A stretch of 64,000 nt of DNA from Adiantum capillus-veneris (GCA_014529385.2 CM043962.1:125720470-125784469); one strand, 5' to 3'. Shown: positions 1-11,644, numbered from the stretch's first letter. Notes: generated by a model not told the origin, from the letters alone. Made by a program: numbers and translations.

Positions 1-1
1 T

Positions 2-2023
2 GAGCAACAACTGAGTAGATGGGCAGAGAGGGAAGGGATATGTGCAGTTGGGCAGGTAGGTTTCAGGAGAGGCTTTTCTACTCTTGACCATATCTTGACA
101 CTCAGAGCCATCATTGAGGAGGGCAGATCACATGGGAGACGGATCTATTGTAGTTTTGTGGACTTCCGCAAAGGATTTGACACAATACCCAGAGCTAGAT
201 TGATGCGCAGATTACAGGAGATGGGAGTACCCACAGAGCTCATTTGGGGGATCATGGCATTGTACAAGTCAGTAGTGGGGCATGTACGCACCCCAGAGGG
301 CTTGTCCGCACCGGTTCACTCCACTATTGGTGTGAAGCAAGGTTGCCCGCTCTCTCCTACTCTATTTGGTATGTACGTAGATGAGGTTTCTGACTACATT
401 GAGAGAGATGGTGATAGAGGTGCACAGCTGGCAGGGACATGGATTCCACTATTGCTCTATGCTGATGATATTGTGTTGATCTTCGACTCTCCAGAGAGGA
501 TGCGACGTCACTTGGATGCTCTGCATAGATTTGCCCACGAAAGTGGTTTGTGTGTCAACCTTTGTAAAACCAAGGTCATGGTATTTAATACCACCCCACA
601 GTGGATTAGGAGATCAGTGCCCGCATTCACATACGGCTAGGAGACGGTGGAGTACACAGATGCTTACACTTAGCTTGGAGTGGTTTTTAGTGGACCAGCA
701 TTTTCACTGAGGAGAGCAGCAGAGACTAGACTGACCAGAGCCCATGCAGCATTGGGCAGATTGGAGAGGATGTGTTCACAGGTTCAATTTCAGGAGCCTC
801 GGACGAAGCTCTGGCTATTTGACACTTTAGTGGCGTCTGCATTGCTCTATGGAGCTGAGATATGGGGGCCTTCATTGGATCATCACGGGAGGACAGGTCG
901 CACTGATGGGTGGGGGGACAAGGAGAAGCCTTCGGTCTCTATGATCTCACGGCTCATTAGAGAAAAGGCTTCAGTACCACGTGCCATTATCCGAGCAGAG
1001 CTTGCTGCCCCCCCCACTAGTAGCCGAGGTGCTTACTAGATCTGTCTCCCTCATACACCGCATGTGGGAGCTTCGCAGAGACAGATATGCCCGCCTTGAA
1101 CTTGAGTCCTCTCGACAGTTAGCCATGCAGGGAGATACATCATGATGGTATGGTGAAATGACATCATGGTTTTAGGCACATGGGTTCAACATAGACAGAT
1201 TGCCCCCCTTCCAGTACTCATTAGAGGCACCCTCTCTGACTCTTACACAGTCCGAGATCACCAAGCTCATCCAACAAGACCTGGCTCAGCTAGACATCAA
1301 GAAGACATGGATACAACCAGCACAGGAGCTGGGCACGAAGATGGCTTTCTACAGAGAGCATCTTCTCCAGCTTACAGAGGACGGTTTTGTGGCGAGGCCC
1401 AGATACATGGACACTCAGTTGTCTCATGGGATACGATGTGCTATTGGCCAGATACGCACATCTTCACACCAGCTGTGGATCGAGACTGGGAGATACAATG
1501 GAGTACCAGCAGAGGCCAGGACATGCCCCTGTGTGGCATGGAGCCAGAGACAGAGTTGCACTACACATGCCACTGCCCCGTCTACTACGAGATACAAGGC
1601 CGCTTCCACTGCTTGTTCAGAGAGGGCTTTGGACCACTCTCCAGAGTCATGCAGTATGACGATCAGAGATGCTTGGGTTTGTTTCTACTCGAGCTGCGCC
1701 AACACAGAGAGAGCTTGATGAGAGGAGAGGCTAGCCAGTCTCAGAGACACATCACAGACTTCTTTAGAGCAGACAGTGGACACTCGGAGGAGCCACTACC
1801 ACAACAGAGCCCATCGCCTCACACCATAGGCACATTGATCGACCGGGCGACCGAGCTGGGGAGATCCAGACGCCCACGACTGCGACAGACTACACAGTAT
1901 CGACGAAGGCTGCATCAGAGGCTTCGGATCACTTTGGCTCGACATGCACGACGCCCGGTCAGACTACTGACCATGGAGGAGATTGATGAGATCCGCCAGC
2001 GACCGATGCTGGATCTCTTGTGA
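2..2023 (+). pseudogene. LINE (non-LTR retrotransposon) reverse transcriptase, 3' part, broken
   Basis: The frame is open from base 2, so the element starts outside the window. The reverse transcriptase core is clear: a catalytic-Asp motif (FVDFRKGFD, about 158-184), KQGCPLSPTLFG (about 334-369) and the YADDIVL active site (about 460-480). TAG stops lie at 638-640 and 671-673, where the flanking frame still reads as thumb domain. Around 1040-1520 the coding sense moves to another frame (motifs RPRYMDTQLSHGIRCAIGQ and IETGRYNGVPAEARTCP), then returns to the first frame for a C-terminal zinc-finger motif, CPLCGMEPETELHYTCHC (about 1525-1580). A basic tail ends at 2023. These elements copy themselves by target-primed reverse transcription; this copy cannot encode a full protein. 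The family is recognised from motifs only, and the clade within LINEs is uncertain. Confidence 0.9.
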
Positions 2024-2202
2024 TTTACCTACCCCAGCTAGCTACTCTGCCTCGTTCACACCTAGCAATCCAGGATTCCATAGTATATTTGTTTTGTCAT
2101 TTTGTTACTCTGACTTTGTATCAGATCCACCACATTGTAACTTTTTGGTCTCATAGGTCACTTTGGCCTTTTGAAGACGTTAATATAACATTTCATTTCA
2201 TT

Positions 2203-2204
<2 letters not shown>
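2024..2204 (+). other. LINE 3' untranslated region and tail
   Basis: Non-coding sequence after the LINE stop codon, ending in a short ATTTC/CATTT tandem (about 2188-2204). This looks like the element's 3' tail. It runs straight into a CT microsatellite. Confidence 0.55.

Positions 2205-2250
<46 letters not shown>
2205..2250. repeat. (TC)n microsatellite followed by a C run
   Basis: About 22 uninterrupted TC units, then a short poly-C at 2249-2258, directly after the LINE tail. Apparent reading frames through it (RERE or SLSL proteins) are artefacts of the repeat. Confidence 0.95.
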
Positions 2251-2251
<1 letters not shown>

Positions 2252-2258
2252 CCCCCCA

Positions 2259-2856
2259 GATGACATGAGGTTTCTTGGGCATGTCCGTGGTAAAGCAACC
2301 CCCCCAAACCCAATGTGGTGGATTGGTTATCCCAATCTCTCGAGAGTATCAAGTCTTTTGACTCAATGGATACATCTTTGAACTCTCTCTCTCTCTCCAC
2401 ACATCATTAGTGTCAAATTGTCAAATGAGGCCTTACAAGCACTTACAATTCCATTCAAAATTTGACATCAAATTTCGAAAGTGAAATGATACGGATCAAA
2501 GAGAGATCCCAATCATGTTGTGTTAACACCCACTAAAGCAAAAAATTGTTGTGCGAAATTGCTCATTGATGGTAGATTGCTCATTGAACTGCAAATCTTT
2601 CGTTTACATACAAAAGTTTATGGGGCTTTTAAGTGTATATATGGTACATCTAACGAAGAAACGTTCAATATGAAATTAGTCGAAGAAGATTCAGCAAGAT
2701 TGGTCAAAGGACTTTTTGCTAATTGAGGTGTTACTTTTCGAACGTATTTTGAATTATGATATGAAATGAGTTTAGAAATATTTTAGCCTATTTAGTGTTA
2801 GGTTTACAATGTCAAATAATTTAGAGAGAATTGTTGAAATCGTTAAGTAGAGCTAT
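2259..2856. other. Unassigned AT-rich spacer
   Basis: No recognisable gene or repeat. A second short CT tract lies near 2383-2398. A 68-codon frame at 2520-2726 has no family features I recognise. Confidence 0.5.
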
Positions 2857-2864
2857 AATTACTA

Positions 2865-3328
2865 GGGGAAATTACCAAAATAACCCTCTAATTTGTGGAA
2901 ATTCCCAAAATACCCCTCAAACTTCAAAATTCCCAAAATACCCTCGATATTTTGTCTTAAATTCTCAAAATGCCCTTCAAATTTACCAAAATTCCCAAAA
3001 TACCCTGGGTTGTGAGAGTAAGTTTCTCCAAAATTAATATTTTTTGTAGGTCTTCACAAGAAGAGTGATTGTCTATCGTACAAGATGCTAAAACTACAAT
3101 TTGAGTTGGTTATGTAGGCTTTGGAGATGAATTGTTTCATTATTTTTAGACATAATTGCCTTTTTTGCGATGGTAACTGGTGACAAAATACATGCTAAGC
3201 ACTCAAAAACGGATCTCAATTGTCAAAAACAAATGAAGATTAGAAAATCTTGAACAATCCAACCAAAATAGATATAAGGGTATTTTGGGAATTTCCTCAA
3301 ATTAGAGGGGTATTTTGGTAATTTCCCT
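2865..3328. mobile_element. MITE-like element with 50-bp TIRs and 8-bp TSD
   Basis: Left end 2866-2915 and right end 3278-3327 are inverted copies, matching at 48 of 50 positions. The left end begins GGGAAATTACCAAAATA. The 8-mer AATTACTA lies directly outside on both sides (2857-2864 and 3329-3336), the expected size of a hAT target-site duplication. Inside the left half the motif CCCAAAATACCC recurs (about 2904, 2934, 2993) as subterminal repeats, as hAT transposases often recognise. There is no coding capacity. Assignment to hAT is inferred from TSD length and the hAT relic 1.2 kb away; the TIR does not start with the usual CAGGG. Confidence 0.8.
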
Positions 3329-3336
3329 AATTACTA

Positions 3337-4489
3337 CAAACAATCGATATTCACTCAAGCTATATTTGAGCATTTTTTAGATACTTATTCGTGGTGACCC
3401 CTCCCTCCCAAGGAAAAAAAAGCAAGCGCTCTTTAAAAAGCTCTCTTGAAGAAAGAGGGCCTAGTACATGCGTAAATGCGTAAATGCAAACGATATGAAA
3501 TTTTGTTGAAGGTTTCATTTTTTGTTGTCCGACCTGTTGTTTGATCTTCTCGCGCATTAGCTCTAATGAAAATTTTGGTGGGTGTCCAAACATTGTTGCA
3601 ATGGGCTTAAGAGGCCTTTGTGTTGCTTCAAGATGGTCTAACCACCCTTTAGGACAAGGGTAATAGACTCTTTGCTCCTTATGGCATTAAAACTCCTCTT
3701 CTCTTCTTTTCCTAATAGTGTTGATTCTTTAGGAATGGGATGGGGGCTCTCTTTAGGGGGGAAACCCCTCGAACCAGTCCATGGAGTGGCGGGTGGTTTT
3801 AAGGGCTTTCTATAAGTGATAAAAAAAAATAGACCCCCACAAAATTAGACTAGCTAGAGCAACTTACACTGATGATTCGGTACAAACATTGGTGAGTGAC
3901 TTCAGGTGCCTTTCTCTCTTAGCATGTTGCCAATTGCCACCATAATTTCTTTTCAACACGTATGCAAGAAGGTACAAGTGTTTGCAAAAGTTTACGTTTG
4001 CAAGTGTATGAAACCCGTATGTAGATGTGGAAAAATTAACCATAGTTACCGAACTTAACGGAAAAAACTGCAACGCTTTCATGGAATGCAATCCGAGGGG
4101 CGAAGCAATGAGTAGGATTGTTGCTTGCATATCATGCATAGTTGGCATAACTTGGAATTGGAAGGTGGGATTTGAGAAAATATGAGTCTTGATTCACCAT
4201 AGCTAGGGTAGCTATACTGTGCTGTGTCCATCTCCATGCTTCAACTATAGCCTCGTGGCCTCAGTCTCCAAGATAACAAGAGGCCTAATTAACCCTACCT
4301 CTCAAAGAATGATGAAGGCTTCCTTGGCCAAAGTGGAGCACCATAGTCTTGGTTAAGAAAATCTAAGACTTGTAGAAGCGGCAAACTCCTATCATAGTTG
4401 GCTTTTTGCTTTTAAAGTTGGTTACAAGTCAGTTTTATTTCAAAATCCAAGAATTGGTTTAGAAGCGCTATTTATTAATCGAATTTAGG
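3337..4489. other. Unassigned spacer
   Basis: Mostly AT-rich sequence. Frames of 77 codons (3360-3593, minus) and 94 codons (3864-4148, minus) have no recognisable domain, and I do not call them genes. Confidence 0.5.
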
Positions 4490-5470
4490 AAAAGAAGTAT
4501 GATGATGTCAAAGTTATTGACTTGAGTAGTGTGTTGTAGAGGAGGATATCTTGAATTGCCATAATTGATTTATAAGTGATTCATATATCAACTTCTTATT
4601 GTTGCCCTTAAGTTAGCTCCAATCTCAACTAGTTAGCTCTATCTATGGATCCATTTTCCGAATAGATATTGATACTTTTTGTATACGAGCTCATTAATCG
4701 TTGGTTGAGAAGTTTGACAACATTGAAAGTTATACTAGAAAGTTAAAGGAGGTGAAGGATATTTTGCATAAGTTGTTGATTTTTTAGTCGCATACACCAT
4801 TGCATGTAGTGGGCTATCTTTGCATCTTGCTTAGAAAGGAAACTGGCAAGATGTAGATGTAGAAGTGCATGATAATTGGATGAATGTGCTTAATGCTTAC
4901 AAAAACAGTGATAAAGATTTGCAAGGTAAAATTTTGGATGCTTTTGATGAGTACAAATGTGAGATGCTCATTTGCTTATCCGATTGCATGCAAAAAGGTT
5001 TAAAATGGTGGGATGCATTTGGGGAATGCACACCAAACTTATAGCAATTGGCCATTCGTGTCCTTTCTGAAGGAACTTGTGCTTCACCATTTGAGAGAAA
5101 TTGAAGCATGTTTTTGCTCATTCATATGAAAAGAAGAAACAAGCTCAAGCCTTCACATACATAAAAGCTTGTTTTTATTGACACAAACCTTTGCCTCATA
5201 TCTAAGATCAAAGAGCGAGATTTTGAGAGAGAACATCAGAAATGCTTAAAGAAGAAAAGAATTATGATTGCTTGAGTACTCTTCAAGGGATACATGAGAT
5301 GTAGAGGAGGAGATTCAAGGAGACAATTGTGTTAGGGCTTCTTCTTTAAATGTAGTCCAATCCAATGAGTTCAATGATGCGGATGTTGCGGATGATGATG
5401 AGAATGCTCTCTTTGATTGGAAACAGGTTGAATCAGAGATGCAAATGAGATGGCTCATAATTGACTAGCC
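4490..5470 (+). pseudogene. hAT-family transposase remnant (C-terminal half)
   Basis: Translation in shifting frames gives the hAT C-terminal pattern. It includes a stretch like the helix with variable Tyr/Asp spacing (ILDAFDEYKCEMLICLSDC, about 4927-4986), then WWDAFGECTPNL (about 5008-5043), AIRVLSEGTCASPFERN (about 5048-5100) and IHMKRRNKL (about 5123-5150). These correspond to the conserved WW-yG, vLs-t-sss-cERNWS and H-kkRNrL blocks of the hAT dimerisation region. Stops interrupt it, including one after the PNL block and TGA in place of the Trp of ERNWS. An acidic tail follows near 5370-5430. In living elements this region dimerises the transposase. Confidence rests on ordered motif matches, not on an intact frame. 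Confidence 0.7.
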
Positions 5471-5474
5471 TTGC

Positions 5475-7076
5475 TATTGTTTGATGTGTTCTTTTGCATC
5501 TGCTCTTATCTTGAACTCATATGTTTGATGTTGTGATAGGCTACAACTTTGTTTTGTTGAATGTTTCACATGTCATTTTGACAACTAAGGGATCTTCTTC
5601 ATGAAACAAGTTGGCTTATTGACAAAATTAGAAGCTTGGGTTCAAACTATGTCGCTTCATTGAGTTTTCTAGTATTTATTGCTTTTTTCTTAGAGTATTT
5701 TAGTCACATGCATTTCATGGCATGGCTTTGTATCATACTTCAATTAGACTTTTGTACTCATATGCATATGTCGTATGATTTTCATATGAAAAAACTATGG
5801 TTTCCACTAGCTGCAACTGAAGATTAATGCAGACATAATTGAAGATATATGTATTTCAGTACAAAATGTACTAAGAACACTTAATAGTTCTTCTCTTAAC
5901 ATAGTGTCATCACCCTCCTCATTACAGATACTAATAAGTCACGATTTATTGACATTTTTAGAAATACCCTCTTGCGAACCTCTACACATTCTAGAGAGTC
6001 CAATTTTGTACACATTTTTCCTACCATGTTCAAGAAGCTTTTTCTTCAAAATGTTCATCTTTGCTATCATCCATAATGCTAAAACTCAACAAAACCAGCC
6101 CTATTCTTGGATTCCAAGAAATCCGTACTTGTAAAATCAAGCACCTTTACTTTGTGTCTGAGCAAAGCTCATTTTTAAGGAAAAATGGATGCATGTCTTG
6201 GCCAAGGAACCTATTGGGTGTGAGATTTGTTGCACCTTGTGTGTATGTGAACACCCTCTACCTTAGTGGAACCTGATGTGGATAATAGAGCCATTGTGTG
6301 AACTTCCTCTTACATGTAGACAAACATGTGTAAATCATAGCCTTTTAAGAGTGCATGAGAAGCCACATGCATGCTTTGTTGTTGGAAGCATGTGTGAAAA
6401 GTTTGTGTCTCTATCTCATGCCCATATAGAGGCTCATTGTACATCTTCATGCACATGAAATCAAGCTTATTTTTTAGCCATATTCACTATGAATTGATCA
6501 TCAATTAAGTTCTATTTTAATTCTAATATAATTATGAATATTTATGAATGGAACATTGGTCCATCCACCATAAGCTATACCATGATTAGCTAGTGTGCTG
6601 CTAGGGTGTGGATGACGTCCATTTTATTGAACAATTTTTGAGACAACTAGTTGACGGCAAAACTTGTATGAGGCAATGAATGTTTGTTCATTTAAAAGGA
6701 GGTCTTATGATGCATGCACTAAAATCTTGTTGGTGAGAGTGTTCACAAAAAAATAAATACTGAGAAAAAGGAAAACTAAACAATTCCCCCCTTTTCCACC
6801 CACATTTGATAGATTTTCCCACCTTCACATCAAAATGCACAAAAAATTTTCGAGAGAAGCTTGAAAATTGATGGAATTTTGTGATTTAATGCTATGAAAC
6901 TGACATAGATGTAGTTTTTATGTGTTTACTTGGCTTTGTCAGTTTTGGACACATGGTGCAATTAAAGCACTCCTACAAGTGAGGGTGCAAAAAGGGATCT
7001 TTGCAAGAACAGTTTTCTTCACAAAAAGGACCACACTTGGCATACATATCCACATGAATCACAATGAGGGACATTT
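5475..7076. other. Unassigned spacer
   Basis: AT-rich sequence with only short frames (60-76 codons) that look like chance. I see no known repeat ends or gene signals. Confidence 0.45.
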
Positions 7077-7101
7077 CGGGGCGTTCGTATTTCATTGTCA
7101 G

Positions 7102-7133
<32 letters not shown>

Positions 7134-7164
7134 TACTGCGAAAGCATTTGCCAAGGATGTTTTT

Positions 7165-7197
<33 letters not shown>

Positions 7198-7401
7198 AGA
7201 TCAGATACCGTCCTTGCCTCAACCATAAACGATGCCGACTAGGGATTGACGAATGTTACTTTCATGACTCTGCCAGCACCTTATGAGAAATCAAAGGAAG
7301 GTTGAAACTTAAAGGAATTGACGGAAGGGAACCACCAGGAGTGGAGCCTGCGGCTTACTTTGACTCAACACGGGGACACTTACCACGTCCAGACATAGTC
7401 A
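7077..7401 (+). pseudogene. Nuclear 18S rRNA gene fragment, degenerate
   Basis: The sequence follows the 3'-central part of eukaryotic small-subunit rRNA: GTCAGAGGTGAAATTCTTGG at about 7097, GATCAGATACCGTC at about 7199, CAACCATAAACGATGCC at about 7219, AGGAATTGACGGAAGGG at about 7313, and GGAGTGGAGCCTGCGGCTTA at about 7339. Many substitutions and a deletion of the segment between the AATCAAAG and TGAAACTTAAAG blocks (about 7293) show it is not a functional gene. It has the nuclear, not the organellar, signature. No 5.8S, 28S or spacer is attached, so this is an isolated insertion. Confidence 0.92.
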
Positions 7402-7600
7402 AGTTTCTAATAAATCCTAATGGCTCTAACATAATGCACTCGGTAATATCCATTGTGACATCCGTCCACCAATGGAGTATAGTGGTCCCATTCCTTGAGT
7501 ATGTCTGATGGTTAACTCCAATAATCCTTTACGATCTTTGGTTGGAACATTTCTTCGTTGGCGTGTGAGTCATACCATTCTTGAGTAAGAGATTTATTTT

Positions 7601-8029
7601 TTATATAAGTACCCCCATTTTGGTATGGATAATCGCCTTCCTGTACCCGAAGTAGTCATCGAAGAAAGCAGATTCCTTTGGAAACACATCCTGTGTGTCC
7701 CATCCCACTGAGCTGTGTATATTTGCACAATTTACAAGGCACTGAGGTCTGTTGTAGGCATTGTATAAATTTTTTACATTGTAAGGATTATATATCAGTG
7801 ACTTCCCAAATAAGTCAAAGAATAACTTCCAAGGTACTGGACTATAGGAATGTCGGTCATTGTTTTCGCATTGTCGTCCCCATACATTAAACATAACAAT
7901 GTCAAAGCATTCCATAGCCATTACTAAAGGAAGTATGTTTTTGGCCATCCACATTTCTTTTATCGGTCTTATTAGGGTAAGTTCATAAGCATTTATGTAT
8001 GAAAGCCAAGAGGAGGAAACACACCACAA
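7601..8029 (-). CDS. Hypothetical reading frame, family not recognised
   Basis: An uninterrupted 142-codon frame, unusually long for the surrounding AT-rich sequence. It has protein-like composition, with many aromatic residues (motifs SPVPWKLFFDLFGKS and FFDDYFGYRKA). No domain, signal peptide or membrane segment is recognised. It lies between the rDNA fragment and an LTR, so it may be a piece of an unrecognised transposon or a gene fragment. It could also be chance. Confidence 0.25.
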   Translation of the reverse strand: MWCVSSSWLSYINAYELTLIRPIKEMWMAKNILPLVMAMECFDIVMFNVWGRQCENNDRHSYSPVPWKLFFDLFGKSLIYNPYNVKNLYNAYNRPQCLVNCANIHSSVGWDTQDVFPKESAFFDDYFGYRKAIIHTKMGVLI

Positions 8030-8097
8030 AGGATCTACTCTATGCCATGCTTGGGGAAACGTAAGAGAACATGATGCTTTTATTCTCTTTGAGGTAA

Positions 8098-8465
8098 TGT
8101 CATAATAGCTAATATCTAATTCTCCTAAATGATTTTCTCATGTTAAAATGATCATTTAAGTGCCAGGGGAGAAAAATCTAGAATATTGGTTAAGCTGGCA
8201 AACCGGCCATGGTAGGGATCCAAAGGTGGGAAAATAGGGATCCAAAGGGGGGCCATCTGCAAAAGAGAAATGTGCAACAATGGGATTTAAAGACCCTAAG
8301 GTTCAGCCCATTAAGACTTCCAAAATGCTAAGGTTCCAAAATTCAAAGGTTGTGTCCAATGGTCAAAGCTTAGTTAAATTGGATGCTTAGTGTGTGTACC
8401 AAAAAAGTCTTTACAACTCCTACAAAGGAGGGGGCGAGCCTTGCAAGTAGGGGATGAGAGAGAAA

Positions 8466-8531
<66 letters not shown>

Positions 8532-9733
8532 AGCCTCCTTTACACAAAGGGAATGAGGGACACATGTCAGCTCCCTAGCCCAGATGCCCACAAGGTGTAC
8601 TCAAATCCTATTGGATGGCCATGGAGGTGAACCAATGAGAATTAGGGTAGAGTAAATATAGTTTAATTTATTTAAAAACACTTAATAAAAGAACCAATAA
8701 GAATTAAGCTCTCTAGAAGACTATTGGACAGTCTCCCAAGGGGTCCAATGAGCATTCAACATCCCAATGGCTTGCCTGATTCCTATTGGCCGGGAGACAA
8801 AGGGGTCCAATGAGAGTTTAGTTGCATTAATTAATTACCTAAAACTCTCACAAAAGGGAAAAGGGGGACACATGTCAAAAGGCTATCACTTATGCTCCTG
8901 AAATCCTATTGGCTAAGCCTGGAGAGGTCCAATGGGGTGTCAACAAGAGGAAATAGCATGAGGGGTCGACCAAGAGAGAAAGGGGGCTGATTTTCTCAAT
9001 TCATTATTCCACACACACACACACACACACAAGATCATGTGTGAAGCAAGAAGACTCTCTCTCTCCTTCTCAAGCTTTAATGGAAAGCTTATCACCTACT
9101 CCAAGCTTGTGAGAAGGGAGGCCTACACAAAAAACTCTTGGCTTTGTGATGCAAATCCAACCGAGAGCCAAGCTTCAATGCATGCTCATCTCCTCTACCA
9201 TGCTAATTACTAAGCTATGCTATGCTAATATGAGTGATTATGTGAGGAGATGTACATATTTGTCGTAAGACTACTCCTTCTTCCTCTCAATCTACTCTCA
9301 TACCTCGCTAGCTCTCACCATCTCTGCGAAGGTGTGTGAGGTCTTGGGTCTGACCGTGAGGGAATTGATGTTGTGTTTTATAAGTGTTTTGCTTAGAACT
9401 TGAAGCTTCCATCTTCATTGCACTACCTACTATTGAAGGAACACAAAGAATTGTATGGTAAAATGTTTCTCTTGATGGGAGAAACCTATAATACAAAGCC
9501 TTTTGGAGAGGGGACCGGCTCCATGAAAATCTGGTCCTCAATTGTTGTCAATAGCTTAATTTCTCTCTCTTTTGAAGTATTGTTCATGCTATCTAACTAG
9601 GTGTTATGATTTTTGTTGCTCTCTCCCGCCAAGCACTCTTGTTATTCTCATTAGGAATCTATTCTAATGAAATGCTCACTATGTTCATGCTATTTTCCGC
9701 TACACACAAGTCACTAGTCCATTAAATGTTACA
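8098..9733 (+). mobile_element. LTR (solo or orphan) of the CA-microsatellite gypsy-like family
   Basis: It starts TGTCATAATAGCTAATATC and shares the same order of blocks as the LTRs of the element at 43166-50192 read on its sense strand. These are the TGTCATAA start, AATGATTTTCTCATGTTAA (8129-8147), a CA microsatellite after a GATGAGAGAGAA block, GGGGACCGGCTCC (about 9507), and TATTGTTCATGC (about 9579) near the end. A purine-rich PPT-like block precedes it (about 8085-8097). The end is placed at a terminal TTACA near 9733 by analogy. No matching internal coding region or partner LTR lies next to it, and no clear TSD was found, so a solo LTR is inferred. Confidence 0.7.
8468..8526. repeat. 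(AC)n microsatellite inside LTR
   Basis: About 29 AC units within the LTR at 8098-9733, at the position homologous to the CA/TG tracts in the related LTRs at 44.4, 49.4 and 63.8 kb. A second short AC tract lies at 9011-9030. Confidence 0.95.
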
Positions 9734-10740
9734 ATTAAGATATTTTGTTCAGAAGGGGTGGGTGCCTTCTTATCAAAATAAATGTTATTATCTATTTAAG
9801 GTCTAATTAGATTTAGGGTTAATTAGAAACCTTACTTATAAATATATCTGGACAATAAAACTTTTTGGAATACATAAACACTTTGGACAATGGGTTTAAG
9901 TTCAAAAAAACTGTAAGATGGACATGGATAACAACTGATATAGTCCATTGACACCTGTAAAACACATCCAAGGCTAACGTATTTCTTGTTTTGTTTGGAT
10001 GGATGCAGGTGAGGACTCTATCCTTTCTTGGAATTTTTTTGGTTTAAAGCTATTGTCTGTCCAAGATTACACTTGCTCCTACTACTTGGGAAATACTTCT
10101 TTATTGGGTCACTATCATTGTATACTAAAATGAGGCTTCATTCTCATAAGCCATGTACAAAGATAATTCTAAAACTGAAGTTTTTTTGTATTAATTATTG
10201 CCTTTTCTCTAAATCTATCTATCTTTTGAATATAAAAGTTCATTTATGTCTTATTATATAAGTTAAAACAGCTACACACACGTCCTATACATAAGGTTTT
10301 TTCATGCTTTTTGAAAAAACTAAGACACTGGCTTTAGAAACTAACTTGAATCTTAGTTCTATGTTGGATCCACAACCTATAAATCCTTGACTGGTTGGCT
10401 GGTGTTATGTGCTCCTAATAGGCTAAGGTTATGGATTCCTGCTCACGGCTATTATAGTCTCTGACTTTGCCGGTTTAAGGATTGCATGCCTAACCTACTG
10501 GACTAAATATATATATACTTTCTTTCAAGATCACAAACATTTTAAGTTGACAGATAGCATGAGAATAAACCATGACCCGAAGAAATGTATAACAAGGATT
10601 TTAGAGCAGATTATATTTTACCTAAAGGACCAATCCCCAAAAAAAGCCCTAGCTCTTATAACTAGACCTTTTTTGGCTAAATGGGCCAACTGTTGTGTTA
10701 CATATCACCATAACTAATACATGACTTACTAACATTTTTT
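9734..10740. other. Unassigned spacer
   Basis: AT-rich sequence. A 77-codon frame at 10028-10261 is hydrophobic but not recognisable. Pyrimidine-rich sequence ending TGTTGCAG at 10743-10750 resembles a 3' splice site before the coding-like segment that follows. Confidence 0.4.
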
Positions 10741-10750
10741 TCTGTTGCAG

Positions 10751-11349
10751 ACTCTTGCTCTCTTGCAAGGCCTAGAACTATCTTCTGAACCCTCTTTGTG
10801 GCTGCCTCTCTTGTCCTCAAATGTATTGGCAGTTTGGATGCTTCTCATTTAATATATGATTCGGCTCTTACCTCAGATAAAAATCTATCTATCTTACACA
10901 TGCTGTCCTTTAATGATTGGGTCAAGATCTGGCTACCTTAGACACGAACTCCAAAGATGGGGTGAATATGATTTCCCATTATATAGCCCAATTGCCTATA
11001 CTTTCTATACATTATCAGCAAGAGTTAGACTTATTTTCTTCCTCTGGGGCTGAATTATCTAACTTTTTGAAAAAATTATGTGCACTCAATCCATCTTTTA
11101 TCAGTCCCCTACTGCTCCAATTATTCCTCAAACATGTGGAATGTTTTGCAGAGATAGTGCAGCACTTGACGCTATCAAGGAATTCCAAAACAATCTTTGC
11201 TCCCTCAATGACTCTAACCTATTAGAAATGGTACCCAAAGTATCCAAGGTTTTTTCTTTCTTACCAGTTAGACAAATTGAAATTGAATCTTTTGGTGTGG
11301 ACCATCACCTTTGGGTTCTACCTAAAAAAAACCTTTCTGGCACCAATTC
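10751..11349 (+). pseudogene. Coding-like segment of unknown family, cut by a copia insertion
   Basis: Overlapping frames in this segment have protein-like composition (about 10917-11225 and 11078-11353, with motifs DAIKEFQNNLCSLNDS and SFGVDHHLWVLPKK), and they follow an intron-end-like TTCTGTTGCAG. The copia element at 11355-20650 interrupts it, and coding-like sequence resumes at 20656-21245. Frame changes and stops suggest a decayed gene or unrecognised mobile element. Function unknown. Confidence 0.3.
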
Positions 11350-11354
11350 TTAGT

Positions 11355-11629
11355 TGTTGAGGGTAAAGGCCCCCTGTGGCCCCCTTTCTTGTATAGTGTA
11401 CACATACTTATACTAAAACTCACTTATAAGTGAGTACACACATTTTTTATTAAGTGTCCGGCCACTTTGGCCGGACAACTTATAAGTGTACTTAAATAAA
11501 ACAAAGAATCCTCAAAATGGAGAATCGTGGGTTTCTTACGCTGGAGCTCTCTTTCGATCTATTGCGCATCCTACTTCCTGCAGTGTGTGCCCATCTCCTC
11601 CTGCTCCCACACACTCCCTGCGCTCAACA
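11355..11629 (+). repeat. 5' LTR of outer copia
   Basis: 275 bp, TGTTGA...CTCAACA. It contains short palindromes such as CCGGCCACTTTGGCCGG. The U5-like part has TCTCTTTCGATC where the 3' LTR has a long CT tract. Confidence 0.95.
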
Positions 11630-11632
11630 AAC

Positions 11633-11644
11633 TGGTATCAGAGC
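11633..11644 (+). promoter_or_regulatory. Primer binding site of outer copia
   Basis: TGGTATCAGAGC, complementary to the 3' end of plant initiator tRNA-Met, four bases after the 5' LTR. Confidence 0.9.

Noticed and set aside
2203-2400. RERERE/SLSLSL 'proteins' over CT/GA tracts (also near 20.5, 32.1, 54.0 and 60.2 kb)
   Set aside because: They are translations of dinucleotide microsatellites and have no independent coding evidence.
7077-7401. Functional 18S rRNA gene
   Set aside because: Only a fragment, with many substitutions at normally invariant positions and an internal deletion.
8370-8591. Frames of repeated CV or TH over CA/TG tracts (also near 49.3-49.6 and 63.6-63.8 kb)
   Set aside because: Artefacts of the dinucleotide repeat inside LTRs.
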